The notes below the pieces were generated by a model. It was not told the origin of the DNA. It searched no databases and saw only the letters and a list, made by a program, of their open reading frames with translations. Position numbers and translations under genes: made by a program. From Trametes villosa (Eukaryota; Basidiomycota; Agaricomycetes; Polyporales; Polyporaceae), in assembly GCA_002964805.2 (NCBI GenBank), contig PUDQ02000081.1, positions 1 to 64,000 of the forward strand: DNA of 64,000 nucleotides. Direction: 5' to 3'. Below, in pieces: positions 1 through 15,151 of the stretch. Each line of letters opens with the position of its first letter. Within the stretch, counting starts at the first letter, position 1.

Positions 1-166
1 ACCCGCATTCTGCACCAGGAGCGATGTCCTCTCCAGTGCAGTTCGACCACTGGATATCGCCGACCTTGAACTTGGTAGGGTCCACAGGGACGAGGGCCCC
101 ACACGCCTGTTGGACCCATAGGGCCGACAACAGGAGGGAAATGCCTGCAGTCTTGCGTCCGGTCAT
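1..166 (-). CDS. Secreted alpha/beta hydrolase (TAP-like family), N-terminal exon, cut by window edge
   Basis: An ATG on the minus strand at 166-164 opens about 55 residues that run off the left edge. The first ~23 residues (MTGRKTAGISLLLSALWVQQ...) look like a cleavable secretion signal. They are followed by KFKVGDIQWSNC and IAPGAECG. This segment lines up with residues ~70-94 of the hydrolase starting at 17630 (RVGDVKWWPC ... VPGAECGYA), so the two genes are paralogues. In the family this block directly precedes the first strand of the hydrolase fold. The family contains tripeptidyl/prolyl-aminopeptidase-like serine hydrolases; the substrate is unknown. No catalytic residues lie inside the window. 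Unlike the 17.6-kb paralogue, which has an internal membrane anchor, this copy appears to be fully secreted. Confidence 0.65.
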   Translation of the reverse strand, partial: MTGRKTAGISLLLSALWVQQACGALVPVDPTKFKVGDIQWSNCTGEDIAPGAECG

Positions 167-479
167 CGTGGTGTCTTGCAAGGCCTCCGAGTCGTTACTG
201 ACAACGTTAGCTGCCGGGCGGGCTCCTGCGGTTACCGGCAGTGATCGTGATGGTTCGTTGGCAAGGTTGATGCGGGCGCTAGAGATTGCACCTCGGGCCG
301 TCGAAGCTTTGAGTGGATCGAAGAGTGGATGAGGCTGCTGTATTTATACCACAGGCCACATCGGACTCCGACAACCCTCGGGAGCAGTGTGGTCAGCCAT
401 GACGGGACGTCGGCAGCGCATCAGCGTCGGCCTCAGCGCTGCGATCAACGCGGCCTGCGAGAGCAGTCGTCCCGCGCAA

Positions 480-1063
480 TCACAGGCAGGGGCGATACTG
501 GCCATCACAATCGAGGAGAGCGCAGTAGTGCCTGGGCGAGCTGAGTGACCGGTAGTGAGTAGATTGAGCTGCACATGTGGACACATACATAGCTCGCAGC
601 ATCCTCCTGGTCCGGCTCCAGCACAGCCTCAAAGCTTCACCGTTGAACGTCAACGCACCGCGACCCACTGGCGATATCCGGCACCAGTGCACAGATCGTA
701 AATAGCTATGTAGAGGGTCATTGGCAGTGCCGGTGGCCCAGTCGTACCCAGTGCCTTGGGCGCCGGGGCAATATCTGAATCCGCCGGACCTCATGGATTC
801 GTGTAGTTCAGGAACGCAGGATGAAGCTGTCCATACATCCGGGCCTTGCGGACAAGAGCTAGTGTTCCTGATGTCGGCCTCGCAGAGGATCAACAGGTGG
901 CCGTCGACGATGAAATATGTGTAGCAGGCCTGCTTCGTGCCGTTGCAGTAGTGGCTGATCGTCGAGCAGTCAGCCGGCTTGCACGTCCATCTGGGTCGCT
1001 TTCGAGGGACGAATCATGAGCACGAAGGAAGGGGGAAGTTTCGACGCGACGGCCGTACTTACG
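480..1063 (-). other. Possible Cys-rich coding exon(s), unproven
   Basis: On the minus strand a reading frame from about 990 down to 480 holds regularly spaced cysteines (TCKPADCSTISHYCNG, then QACYTYF, LLILCEAD, SSCPQG, ASSCVPE). A good intron donor (GTAAGT at 1062-1057) and an acceptor CCCAG at 993-991 would join it to an upstream exon. This looks like part of a small secreted Cys-rich protein. I cannot find a start with a signal peptide or a convincing stop context, and I recognise no family. The rest of 167-1453 shows nothing I can support. Confidence 0.2.
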
Positions 1064-1453
1064 GAGAGAAAGTTTCTCGAGGTGAGTATACTACTGGTGT
1101 AGGTCAAGAAGTCAGGACCTTATGCCAGTGCAGTCGTTGAGAATCTAAAGAGCTGATCCTCGACTCTGAATGCGCCACGCTCGGTCATACCTAAAACGTG
1201 TTTAGTCTTATGATCCTCCACGAGGGCTTTCAAAACGCACCTCTCACCGCGGCAATCCCGCGCGCAGACACCCCAGCCCAGCCGCATGCGGAAGTGTCGT
1301 GCATTAAGCAAGTGCAGTATCTACAATACATTGTGCGGTGCGAAAGAGTCTCCATGTCCGACCCCGAGGATCCAATAACTGACAACAACCAACCTGTAAG
1401 ACTACCGGGACGAGAACACAGCGTGCCCTTCCTGTCTAACCCCCAACCCCGCT

Positions 1454-3588
1454 CTAGAAGTCCCCGAGGTCGATCTCGACGCTCTGCAGCAGCGACGCCT
1501 CGAAGCTCAGCCCGCTGTTTGCGCCCTTCGTCTGCGCAGCGCCGGACTGCGGGGACACGGAACGCGGTGTCGCTGCATCGCCGTTCGCGGGGGGTGCAGG
1601 CGTTCCGGGCGTCCCTGGCCTGCACATACAAAATGCACCACAAACGTCGGACGACGACGGGGAAGCACGCGGGAGCACAATCGTCAACAAGCCGCACACA
1701 CGCACACCTCGCGCTCGAGAGGGAGACAACACCGACCTGGAGCCCGCCATCTTCGCCCGCAGGCGGCCCGCCGCGTCGGCCAGCGTCGGCGTCGCGGTGC
1801 CCGTGCGCAGCGTGCGGTCGCGCCGCTTGCGCTCGAGCTCCGCGCGCTCGGCCTTGCGCACCGCCTCCTGGTTCGCCTTCCGGTTGCGCTCGTTGAGGCG
1901 CGCGAGGATGTCCGACGAGCTCTCCTCGCGCTGCAACTCGCGCGCGGGCGCGAGCTCATTCAGCCGCGCGTCGATCTCCGCGACCTCGCTGTAGTCCTGC
2001 CGCCGGACGGCGAGCGTGCGCGCCTGCAGCAGGCGCGAGCGCTCCATCGCCATCGCCGCGCCGCTCTGTTTGGTAGTCTGCATCGCTTGCTTGCGGGCGA
2101 GCATGGCGGCGATGTCGCTCTGCAGTAGACGGTGCATCCGCTTAGGTTCGTTTAGTATCGGGGAGCGCCAGGGACGGACCTCCGTCATTGGCTGGCTCGC
2201 GAGCTTCTCCAACTGTGCGGCCTTCCTCTCAACCTGACGCTTCGTAGGGAGCTTGACCTTCTCGGCCTCGCACACCTTGACAAGGCGGTCGAACTCTTTC
2301 TGTAGGGACACAGTCCAATCTCGCTCAGGATATGTGGGCGCCCGAGACGCACCTGCTCAAACGGCGCGTTGGACACCTTGTCCATCGCAAACCGCCGAGT
2401 CGACTCGCCATACTTGAGCTCGAGCTCCTGGTTAACAGTCTGGTCGTTAATCTTGTATGGCTTGACCAGGTTGGGAGAGAGGTCTACAGATTGCTGAGCA
2501 AACGCATGTCGTCCAGCAGGTAGAGCACCCACCTGTGACCTCGCATATGCGATACACGGGCTGGTTGTTCTCTTGGCCGATCAAGTAACGCACCCAACCG
2601 CCTATGGGGAAGTCGGTACGCGGCATGACAACGTAAACGAACGTCCCATGTCACCTTTGATGTAATCCTCAAACCACGGCGCCATGCAGAGCTTCGCAAT
2701 CTGGTTGCGAGTAACCCGGCACTTGTTGAGATCTTCCAGGGTTATTGGCTCGTCGTCCGGGTTGCTCTTGCCGTAGAGTTTGCGATCGCGTTCCTCCTCT
2801 TCGTCGTACTTGGTGATCTGCCCGTCTTCCTCGTCCTCGGACATGTCCATGTCCATGGGTGAGGACGAGCGGTCGCGCTTGGGAGAAGACGTCCTCGTCT
2901 GCTACTGTCAGAACAACTCTGCAAAAAGTGCAGGTGAATATATGTACGCGTTTCTTCTCGTCCTTCGCTTTGCGCTTCGCCTTCAGCTCGTCGAGCTTGC
3001 GCGACTTCTCCTTCGTAGCGCCACGAACGGCATGTTGCCCTATCAATACGTAAGCACGGGGTTGTGGCTTAGAGAGAGGCGGCATACGTTTTGCGGCCTT
3101 CGACACGCTCTCCTCGGCGTCTCCCCGTCCACTCTGCATCTTCAGCATGTTCTCCAACTGTCGCTTGTCAGTGTAGCGCTGCATCTCTTCCTGCCGTTGC
3201 GCGAGGGTAGCCTCGCGGTCAATCTCGGACATTTCCATGAGTCTGACCATCTTGTGAGTGGAGGGAAGGGAGGGGAAGGTTGAGTGTGGTTCATACCGTG
3301 CCCGGTCTGCCTCGTTTATATATTTGCCCTCGAGAGGGTACGGGTTGGTCTGCGTCTCCTCTTCCTCGCTTTCGGGACGTTCAGCATCTGATTCCGTGTC
3401 ATCGTTCACGCTTTGGTGGAAAGTCAAAGGGGCGTTGAGCGGCATTGTGTAGGGGTTGGCAAAGCCGAAGCTCACTCTGCTTTGCGGCGTTTGGAGGACG
3501 AATTGGGCTGGCTTCTCTTGCGCTTTCTTTCCGACTCGCCGGCGAGAGCGAGGAGCTCATCGTCAATGTCGCCCTCGGAGTCTGACAT
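1454..3588 (-). CDS. RTF1: RNA polymerase-associated protein Rtf1 (Plus3 domain), Paf1 complex
   Basis: Nuclear transcription elongation factor of the Paf1 complex, which binds the phosphorylated Spt5 C-terminal repeat and promotes H2B ubiquitination. The start at 3588 gives MSDSEGDIDDELLALAGE, the typical acidic Rtf1 N-terminus, then a Lys/Arg stretch (SSSKRRKAE). Next comes the conserved NPYPLEGKYINEADR region, joined by a 54-bp intron (3243-3296) to LMEMSEIDREATLAQR. A basic coiled region (ELKAKRKAKDEKK) precedes the Plus3 domain: LEDLNKCRVTRNQIAKLC, WFEDYIKG, FVYVVMPRTDFPIGGWVRY, VYRICEV and KPYKINDQTVNQELEL. The C-terminal helical part (EFDRLVKVCEAEKVKLPT; KRQVERKAAQL) ends in a Ser/Pro tail, with the stop at 1454. 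At least six short introns are visible. It is divergently arranged with SOF1, 358 bp apart. Confidence 0.93.
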
Positions 3589-3946
3589 GGCTGGTAAGCT
3601 AAGAGGATGCGGGAGGTGTGGGGAAGGTGGTGGTGGTGGTGGATGAGCGAAACAAGGGATCCAGAACTCGGCGCAGTGTGGCGGATCGCGGTTGTTCGGA
3701 AAACGCCGACGGGCCATCAATCCATTTTGGGAAATTTGGGAATGGGCGCCTATTCACCTTCTCCTCGACCCTGGCATTCCAAGGCTGCCTGCTTTCCCTC
3801 TTACCGCCTGCTCTGTGCTATCTTGTGACGATCTAACTCGTACAGTCAAGTTTCATACTGGGGCAAACTACTCTGTGGAACTCCTTCATTGCGCCGAGCA
3901 CGCTCATTAACACACCAAGCGCCGTGCTTTTTCACATCTGTTCGCC
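3589..3946. promoter_or_regulatory. Bidirectional promoter between RTF1 and SOF1
   Basis: This 358-bp gap separates two divergent housekeeping genes (start codons at 3588 minus and 3947 plus). It holds a GGT/TGG-rich run at 3610-3645, which is a CCA-rich tract on the RTF1 sense strand. I see no TATA box. No coding sequence is supported. Confidence 0.5.
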
Positions 3947-5770
3947 ATGGTGGTTAGTTTCTTTTCACCTCATGCCGGTATTCAGGTACTCACAATATCG
4001 CAACAGAAAATCTCTGTACTACAACATGCGCCTTCAACACATCTACCTGCGCGGCCAGGAGACCCGACGCCCACTTCTCGGAACCTCGATCCCCTAATGC
4101 ACCCTTTCGCCCGCGCACGAGAACGGACTCGAGCATTGAACGCGGTCAAAATGGAGCGCATGTTCGCGAAGCCGTTCATTGCAAGTCTGGAAGGGCACGT
4201 CGACGCTGTCGAGACTATGGCAAGAAAACCAGAAACGCTAGACATTGTTGCGAGTGGTAGCTGGGATGGAGGTGAGTATCCATTGCTTGGCGTGAGGACG
4301 CGCGAATGCGGGGCTGATAGCAAACAGGGCTCATTGTGCATGATGTCTCCCGGAGAACCCGACTACTACATATCGAGGACGCGCACAAGGGCAAAGTTTC
4401 GGGGGTTTGCTTTGGGCAAGAGGACCGACTTTTGAGCTGTGGCGTGGACAGGAATATCAAGCTGTGGGATAGCAGTAAGGGCTTCGGGCAAGACGACTCA
4501 GAAGCTGGTCCGTCTCAGGTGAGTGCCCACACATCTTTGCTTGAATCATGACTGACGGCTTTTGTGCCTGTAGCCGAAACCGCTGAGCATATTCCCCGGC
4601 AAGACCGCGTTCAAGTAATGCGCCCCCCTGAGCTCTGCACGGAATATCTTCTCATACCTTTCACTCCAGCTCTATAGACCACCACCGATATGACCCTCTG
4701 TTTGCTACGGGGTCCAATCTCGTTCAAGTCTGGGACGAGACGAAGTACGTGTCTTCCAATTCATTGTTTTCGCGGGCTCAACGGTACCCCACGTGAAGGA
4801 GCGCGGCAATATCCAATCTCACGCTCCCCACATCCACGGAGACAGTGACCGCCGTTCGCTTTAACATGGCTGAAGCGTCAGTACTCGCCAGCATCGGCTC
4901 CGACCGCTCCTTCACCCTCTACGACATCCGGACAGGCAAGGCAGAACGACGAATCATCATGCAGGTATGCACTTTCACCCGTCCGCCACGCGCTCTTTAC
5001 AAAAATGCTTGCCCTCTAGATGCGGAGTAACGCACTATCATGGTCCCCGACGTTCCCTACCACCGTCTTGCTCGCCTCCGAGGACCACAACCTCTACACC
5101 TTCGACATCCGCGCGCTCAACACCCCCTCGCAAATCTACAAGGCGCACGTTGCGGCGGTCATGAGCTGCGACTGGAGCCCGACCGGCCTCGAGTTCGTCT
5201 CCGGCGGCTGGGACCGCACCGTGCGCATCTGGAAGGAGGGCGCGGGCAGCCAGCCGGAGGTCTACCACACAAAACGCATGCAGCGGTACGTCTCCCCTCC
5301 CCCTATCTCCCCGCCATCGTGCGTAGAGAGCTGACGGGCGGCGTTGTGCAGGGTGACGTCAACGCTGTACACGGGCGACTCGCGCTTCGTGCTGTCCGGC
5401 TCGGACGACGGGAACGTGCGCATCTGGAAGGCGCACGCCTCCGACAAGCTCGGCATCATCACCGCGCGCGAACGTGCCGCGATCGAGTACCGCCAAGGTC
5501 TCAAGGCGCGCTGGAAGGCGGACGCGGAGGTCAACAAGATCGCACGGTGCGTCCTCGCCCGCATCATCTGGTCTCTCTCACAGCAGCTGACGGTGTGCGT
5601 GGAACAGGACACGACACTTGCCGAAGCCGGTGCACAAGGCCGCGCAGCTCAAGCGCACGATGCTGGACGCGCAGCGCGTCAAGGAAGAGCGCCGCCGGAA
5701 GCACACGCGCGCGGGCGAGAACAAGCCCAAGGCGGAGCGGAAGAAGGTCGTCGTTGCGGAGCAGTCGTAG
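3947..5770 (+). CDS. SOF1: U3 snoRNP / SSU processome WD40 protein Sof1 (DCAF13)
   Basis: Nucleolar WD40 protein needed for 18S rRNA processing. Exon 1 is only ATGGTG (3947-3952). An intron starting GTTAGT and ending CAACAG leads into KISVLQHAPS, giving MVKISVLQHAP; this start restores the family N-terminus. Diagnostic blocks follow: SRNLDPLMHPFARARE, ALNAVKMERMFAKPF and EGHVDAVETMA, then WD repeats with ASGSWDGG, LLSCGVDRNIKLWD, FATGSNLVQVWDE, ASIGSDRSFTLYDIRTGKA, ASEDHNLYTFDIR, FVSGGWDRTVRIW and LSGSDDGNVRIWKA. The C-terminal Sof1 signature is RHRHLPKPVHKAAQLKRT, with a basic tail ending VVVAEQS. The stop TAG is at 5768-5770. About nine exons are separated by 45-65-bp introns. Confidence 0.95.
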
Positions 5771-6073
5771 TCCAGCTTCATGCGTTCATTCGTGTCACTT
5801 ACGGTCATGTATGCGGTGTATCTCTGTTTTTGTGTAAGAACATGACATGCCGCCGTTTCTTGCTCCCAAGAAGATTCAAGAATAACGCCCTCGCAATCGT
5901 ACATCCACCGGCACTTTCAACCCCGTACAACAACCTATTTTACACAGCACCCCAAAGTCTAACGCTCCGGATTAACGGATCTATGATTCCTCCACCATCA
6001 ATACCGGACATTCCAAGCTGCGAAGAAGCGGCATACTCACGACAGCGCGCCTGCGCCCGTCCTACGAGTGCCG

Positions 6074-6598
6074 TTAGTCGACGCCAAGGAGCAAGCTCAC
6101 TCCTATGCCGGACACAACGAGCGGCACTACCGACATCGCGACAGAAGCCTGAATATTAACAGCACCCGTTAGCGTCCCTACCGTTGAAGTTGCCTACGCC
6201 AGCCAACGTACCTTGCTCCGGGGGCCCCCAGTAGGTCGCGGCCACACCTTCGCGGGGTACGCCGTGTACGCACGATGCGGCACCGACGTGCTGCGCCGTG
6301 GCATCGGCCGCGCAGGGCCATCGAACATAATAGGTGGTGGTAGCGATGAAGGGGCAGGACGCGCCGTGCGAGCGGCCGAGTACGCCGCGCGAGAGGGGCC
6401 CGCCGCGGCGAAGCGGACGTGCGTGCTCGGCTCGCGGAGGCGTTCCGGGGCGTCGAAGATGTCGTAGTACCCGGCGTTGAAAGAGAGGGGTCGGGGTGGT
6501 TGGACGACGACAGAGGATGTAGACGCCGATGCGGTCTGTCCACGAGGGAGTGTCGGGGCGGGTGTCCAGGTGGGTTGGAGAGAGGATGTGGGCAACAT
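6074..6598 (-). CDS. Hypothetical protein, small, two exons
   Basis: Minus-strand ORF from an ATG at 6598 (MLPTSSLQPTWTPAPTLPR), rich in Pro, Ser, Arg and Ala, with one less biased patch (FNAGYYDIFDAPERLRE). It reaches a GTACGT donor after GGPRSK. An intron ending ATATTCAG would lead to a short hydrophobic exon (VVPLVVSGIGVSLLLGVD) with a stop at 6076-6074. A C-terminal hydrophobic tail of that kind could be a membrane anchor. No family is recognised. Strong GC skew means chance openness is possible, and an upstream exon cannot be excluded. Confidence 0.35.
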
Positions 6599-9493
6599 CT
6601 TTTCTAGATGAAGGAAGAGATGCGACGTAAACGCCTTGGAAGATGCTCTGGACAGCCAGACGAGACAGTGGCCTGAAGAGACGGGGAACATACAACCTCA
6701 TACGAGAGCGCTTTATAGAGGTCATGTCGTGACCCATGGGAACATCTGCGGCCGAAAGAGCCTGGAACGCGGCGAGAGAACTTGGGTGGATGTTGACGGA
6801 GTCTAAGCGGCGTTTGTTTTGTCCGAGTCGGTCGCGAGCGGGCCCGGCATCGTGCGAGGCTTCTGCAGGTACCTGGAGTGCCAGTGCAGAGCCATCATGT
6901 ACGCGTATATGCGCCACACCTGACCTCTTTCGCCCAGGACAATGACCGTAAGAGCCGTCTTGGGGGGCCTGCGGTGTCCGCGGATGCACTGAAAAGCTTT
7001 AAGCTGTCAGGACAATCTGCCGAAGCATGTACAAGGCACTCACCTCCGCCGAGCCTAGCCGCTCAAACCCCACTGCGCATCCCCAACTAGGCCGAGGAGC
7101 GACGTGTCGCGACGATTAAAGCTATACGACAGGACGTGTCGTCGCATCACTGGCACAGTCAGCCGACGAGCGGCGAGACCGCCGGGAACGTTCTGTCGAG
7201 CAGCCATCTCCCGCTGCATCCCTGCTGACCCCTCGCATAATACATAGAATAGCTGCGATCGACCGAGGGCAGCTGCCAGGACGACTGCACTCTGACAGAT
7301 AAACGCCTCGCGTCATAGCAGAGGGCGGTCTAGTACTGTGGTCGTCGGCGAGCACGCCTTGATGTTCGCAATTGCCTCCCTAAAAACTGCCCAGGCTGTC
7401 ACTTAGGTGCGCACATGCTTCGGACGGGTAGGTTAGACTCACCCCGTTGTGAGCGGCAGCGCCACAAAGGCACCCTTCTTTACGCGTAGCTCTCCACCTG
7501 ACTGGGCGGCGACAGTAGGTTCGTGTAGCGTACAGACGCGCTATGCCACGTGCGACGCTCCCAGACGCACAAGGTGGAACGAGGGGGTCGAGGGCGTGCC
7601 AGTTGCGATGCCGTGCTGTGTCGGAGCGAGGCAGATTCATGAGCTCCAAATAGCTCACCCCGGATCGCATGACCAGTTTGCCGGGCTGCGCAGCGGGTTG
7701 CGAAGGCTCTGAAAGATGCGAGGTTGCGTGCAGAAGCTGGAGCGGTGGGTAAGAAGGTGCGGTGTGCGGGTAGGACGCCGGTCACGAACCTTGCCGCAGC
7801 GTCGAACGCGCCCATAACCCGTATGATGGGCGTTCCCTCGACAGACGTACGTCGTACAGATGCCCTTCATGCTATGTCGGGCACAGGTACAGGCATGAGC
7901 ACGTTGAACAGCCGTGACTCCACGCTGTATGTCCACTGCATCCTCAAGCAAACCGGTCAGGCTGGTGGATGCATCCGAGACGTATAAAGTGTTCATTGAT
8001 GTTAACATTTCAGCTTCAGTCTTGCCACGTTTGAGAACCAGCGCACAATGCGAGGGTAAGCAATGTGGCCTACATCTTCTGGCTAGTTCTTGCGTAAACC
8101 GGTATGGGTTGGGTGCCTGGCCTTTTGGTACTGAATATTAGGCTTGGTCAGTCTACGTGTTAATTGAAAATCGATCTTCTTACACAAAAACGCAAAGGCC
8201 TATTTCCCATTCTACCTCGCGAAGCTGTAACGGTAAGGCTGCCCACAAGCCCAGCTAGCGGAAGTTCGTGCACATATATAGCGACTGTGTCCACGATGTC
8301 GAGAGTCGAGACCGGAGAGTGGGTGGGCCATCGCTTTGATGCCGATTGATACCCCGAAAGTCTCAGGCTCAGTTCTAGTATCTCAGATAAGGTATATTCT
8401 ACGTCCGAAAGCCTCATCTATGGAGCCGTTCACGTATGGCTCGTGGCCTTCGCGGTTTCCTCTCCTTCCCCCCTTCTGCGCTCTCCTCATCCCTTTGTTA
8501 CTAGAACTAACATCTGTCCAACCGCCTCTTACTGCTTTAAAGCCTCTTACTTGTGACCCTGCAGCAGTGTAGCGCCAGACCTAGGACTTACTTCATGCGC
8601 GAGGCTACCAAGCAGCATTTCAAGGCATACTTTCGGTTGTACAGACACTTGGCGACTTCTACTTCCACAACGCTCTACTAGGCGAAGGCTCATATTGGAT
8701 ACCCCCCAAGTGAAGTGGAGCTTGGCTGGGGGCGCGACGGAGATGAAGACCCTCAGGCTCCTTCGGGGGAAGCAGGAGGCCAGAAAGCCTTACTGCCCCC
8801 CCGCTTGTCTCGAACCTCACGTAGAAGGTCTCTCCTCCATAGTCAATCCACCCCTTTACACCGGGCGGCCCCACGTATGACGTAGCCTGCGAGGTGAGCA
8901 TTTCCAGAGCCCCCAGGTTACTTCAGGCACGGTGCGTCCGGCTTCAACTACACACCATGAGCCAAACGTCTGCTACGAGGCTCAAGCCGGACGTCTGGAA
9001 GCTGCAAAGTTGCTGCATCTCGGTTATAGAACCCTCGAAGTCCCCGGGCTCGCATTTGTTCTAGCGCGAGGCACCATCTGACCCGCGCGTGGAAGCGCCA
9101 GCGTCGTGCTTCCCAGGTTACAGCGCGCATGGATGGGGAGATCGTTCTTCGGAGATGCACCCTCGGAGGAGCGGAACGAACCCTCTCGGCCACGGGATTT
9201 CATTTCGACGAGCTTCTCGCCCTCATATCGGCCTGCTCGCGCTTTCCTCGCTCTCAGGTCTCCCAATTGCGGTGTAGCGCGAGGCACTCGCGCCTCGACG
9301 CTCCGGATGCTAACCAGGCCTCATTGCGGGCGCGTGTCGATCCGCGCGTTCCGCAACATTGCAGAGGCATGTTCTCCGCCGCGCACCGTCCCCTCATATA
9401 AGCTGCCTATCGCACAGATGGCGCGCGATTCGTTCCGCCATCTGCGATACCACCCCCCGCCGCTTCTCCCCCTTCCCTCTTCGACTTTCCGCC
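6599..9493. other. Long stretch without a supportable gene
   Basis: Nearly 2.9 kb in which all frames are short and unlike known families. The most protein-like piece is minus 8901-8659, which reads SYVGPPGVKGWIDYGGETFYV and then RFETSGGAVRLSGLLLPPKEP. It is about 80 residues with no clear gene context and could be an exon relic. The last ~100 bp (9390-9493) are CT-rich, as expected just upstream of the start at 9494. No tRNA, LTR or terminal repeat was seen. Confidence 0.4.
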
Positions 9494-11179
9494 ATGGGTG
9501 ACGGTGACTTCGAGAGCCCCCGCAGCCCCGCCGAGACGTCCGCGCAGGAGCGCAATGCGCTGCCCCAGTACGGCTTCGGAGCGGAGGTCAGCTTCGAGCA
9601 GCTCATCGAGAGTAACCCGTTCCTCTTCCGGGTCCACACACCCAAGGACCCTTCACCATTTTACGACAACACCGAGCCGTACTTCGTCGGCCCCGCCTTC
9701 GCGGACAACATCTCATCGTCCACCTTCCGGGCGTCAGCCATGTCACCATACCGGACGCCGTCCACTTACACGTACGCCGACGTCTCCCGACACATGGATT
9801 GGACGACCAGGGCCACTTCGCCATTCGTTTCGACATCTTTCAGCTTTGCTTGGGCTATCTGGGAGGCTACGCGGCGGTACCACCACGGGATGAAGCATTC
9901 CGTCGAGATCGCCGTGATCGATGCAAAGGCGTTGGTCGGGCGTGCAGTCACCGCCGTAGAGCTCTTGAGAGAGGGCGCGCCCCAAGAGTACGCACGCTTT
10001 TCTTTGCCTGTCTTCACACTCTGATGAGAATTCCACCACAGCCGCCACGCGGACCACTGGAAATGGTACCGATACGGCCTCGAGGCGCAGGACGTCCTCG
10101 TGTACGGCTACATCCCGGGCACCGCCGTGCTCGCCTCCGTCCCGCTCATCCACGTCCTCCCCAAGCTCCCGACGTACATGCTCAACCCGGAGCCGTCCGT
10201 GCTCAAGGACACGCCCGTCTCGCGCGTCGCGTGGGCGTACGAGCGCAAGAAGCACACCTACAAGGCGTTCTGCCAGGACATGTCCGACCGCTTCCTGCGC
10301 CTGCCCGCGGACCGCCGCTCGCGCGACACCTCCGTCGGCGCGGTCCGCCTCGCGCTCGCGCTCCTCCGCCCGTGGTTCCACCGGCTCGCGACGGACGACT
10401 TCACGGCGTGCACGGCGGCCGCGAGCGAGCTTGCGCTCGGGGCCGCGCGCTGGCCCGGCCTGTGGTGGGTGCGCGAGCACCCCGAGCTGCGGGACCTCGT
10501 GCGCTGCCTCGTGCATGTGATCGGCGAGGAGGCGCGCGAGGCGCGCCGGACGCAGGCGCTCGCGGATGCGACGCGCATGCAGGATATCGTGGGCGGGCTC
10601 GAGCACCTCGCGCGTTCGTACCAGCTCCGCGGGAGCGTCCGATTCAGCGGCGCGCTCTCACCGACACCGCCGGTATCGTCGACTGCGTCCGTTGCGGACG
10701 AGGAGGAGGCGAAGGCCGACCGCGACCCGGTTTTCGGCGTCCCGATCGAGGACGCGAAGGGCAAGATGAAGGTCACCGAGATCCTGCCCACGCCCGCACC
10801 CACTCCCACTCCAGACGCTGCGCGGCCTGTGTTCGAGGTCGCCAGCCCCATCGCTGAGGTTGCTACTCCCGTCGCCGAGGTCGCCACCCCCATTGGGGAG
10901 GAGGCCGCACCCGAGCCTATCGTCATCGCGCCCACCCCCAAAGCGGAGGCCATCCCATCTCCTTCTCGCTCTGAGAAGAACACGCCGGCGCCGGCTCTCG
11001 GGCCTTCATTGTCATCGACGATGGCGCGCCTTGTATTCGGTGCACGCGCGGACGAGTCTCCCCGCGAGTACTACGCGCGCACGGCGTCCGCACTGCTCAC
11101 AGGGTTCTTCACCGGCGCGTTCGTCGCGCTGTGCATCGCCGCGCAGCACCGGCGCGAGATCTCGAACCACTTCTCGTGA
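9494..11179 (+). CDS. Basidiomycete hypothetical protein with C-terminal membrane anchor
   Basis: Two exons with one 54-bp intron (9988-10041, GTACGC...CCACAG). The start at 9494 gives MGDGDFESPRSPAETS after a CT-rich leader. The first half is a folded-looking region (FEQLIESNPFLFRVHTP; MSPYRTPSTYTYADVSRHMD). The second half has a helical domain (WYRYGLEAQDVLVYGYIPG; RVAWAYERKKHTYKAFCQD; PELRDLVRCLVHVIGEEARE). A disordered linker follows with the imperfect repeat VASPIAEVATPVAEVATPIG, then a single C-terminal hydrophobic helix (ALLTGFFTGAFVALCIAA) followed by a short basic tail. This layout suggests a tail-anchored or single-pass protein. No Pfam family is recognised. The stop TGA is at 11177-11179. 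It is convergent with the lignin peroxidase gene. Confidence 0.8.
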
Positions 11180-11957
11180 GGCGGCTGGCTCCCTTGCGTT
11201 TCCCCGTCCTCTATACCCCCTCTCACTTCCCCCACATTCCGCCCTTCATCTCGTTTTCATTGGTGTGACATAGACTCAGGGTTAGACTTTTTATCTGCTG
11301 ATGCAGGCGCTTGACATAACTTATTCTATTCGCGTTCGTCGTTGTAGCACTAGTCTGGGAGGCAATGTACTACTACCGCATCACCTATGCTTTACTATGA
11401 ATCATATGCATATGCTCATTTCACGTCCACGTTGCGGTCGAACGCTGTGGCATGTCCGTGTTCAACCATCGGACGTTTCGGTGGTCGACATCGCTGCCCA
11501 CCAAGGTCCTTCGATTTGAGGCGTGGACGCCAGAAGTGATGGTGAGTGCACCCGAACTTGGCGGTACCCACCCTCGCCTGCCGTGACCAGGGGGAAAACC
11601 TCGGGGTCCCGAGTGAACTCTTCGCGCGTACCTGAATGTATACTAGGATGTACTTTCTTTCCGGTGGGTCCCTATATCCCCGAGCTTTCCGGCGGTCCCG
11701 AGCGTGTGCGCGTAGTTGCAATTCACCGAATGCATTTAACAGAGAGTACACAATCCCTGACCATACACGAGTACACGAATACAAGGATACACAACCCCGC
11801 AAGCGAGGCACACCAAAACGTACACAAAGAGAGCAAGTTTAAGCGGAGAAGAGCCGTAAAAGCTCGTGAAGCGCATCTAATCCAAGCCGTTAAGCCGAAT
11901 CCTTCCAAGCCGTGAATCCAAAGCCGTATGCCGGTGAGAGCCTTGTGAGTGCATCCC
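11180..11957. other. Intergenic region between convergent genes
   Basis: No gene is supported. The piece 11830-11935 carries several near-copies of AAGCCGT (for example in aatccaagccgttaagccg), a weak short direct repeat close to the 3' end of the peroxidase gene. Confidence 0.4.

Positions 11958-15151
<3,194 letters not shown>

Noticed and set aside
9799..10857. A 352-residue plus-strand frame overlapping the tail-anchored gene
   Set aside because: It is a frame-shifted shadow (Arg/Ala/Pro-rich) of the real exon, which has natural composition and a membrane helix.
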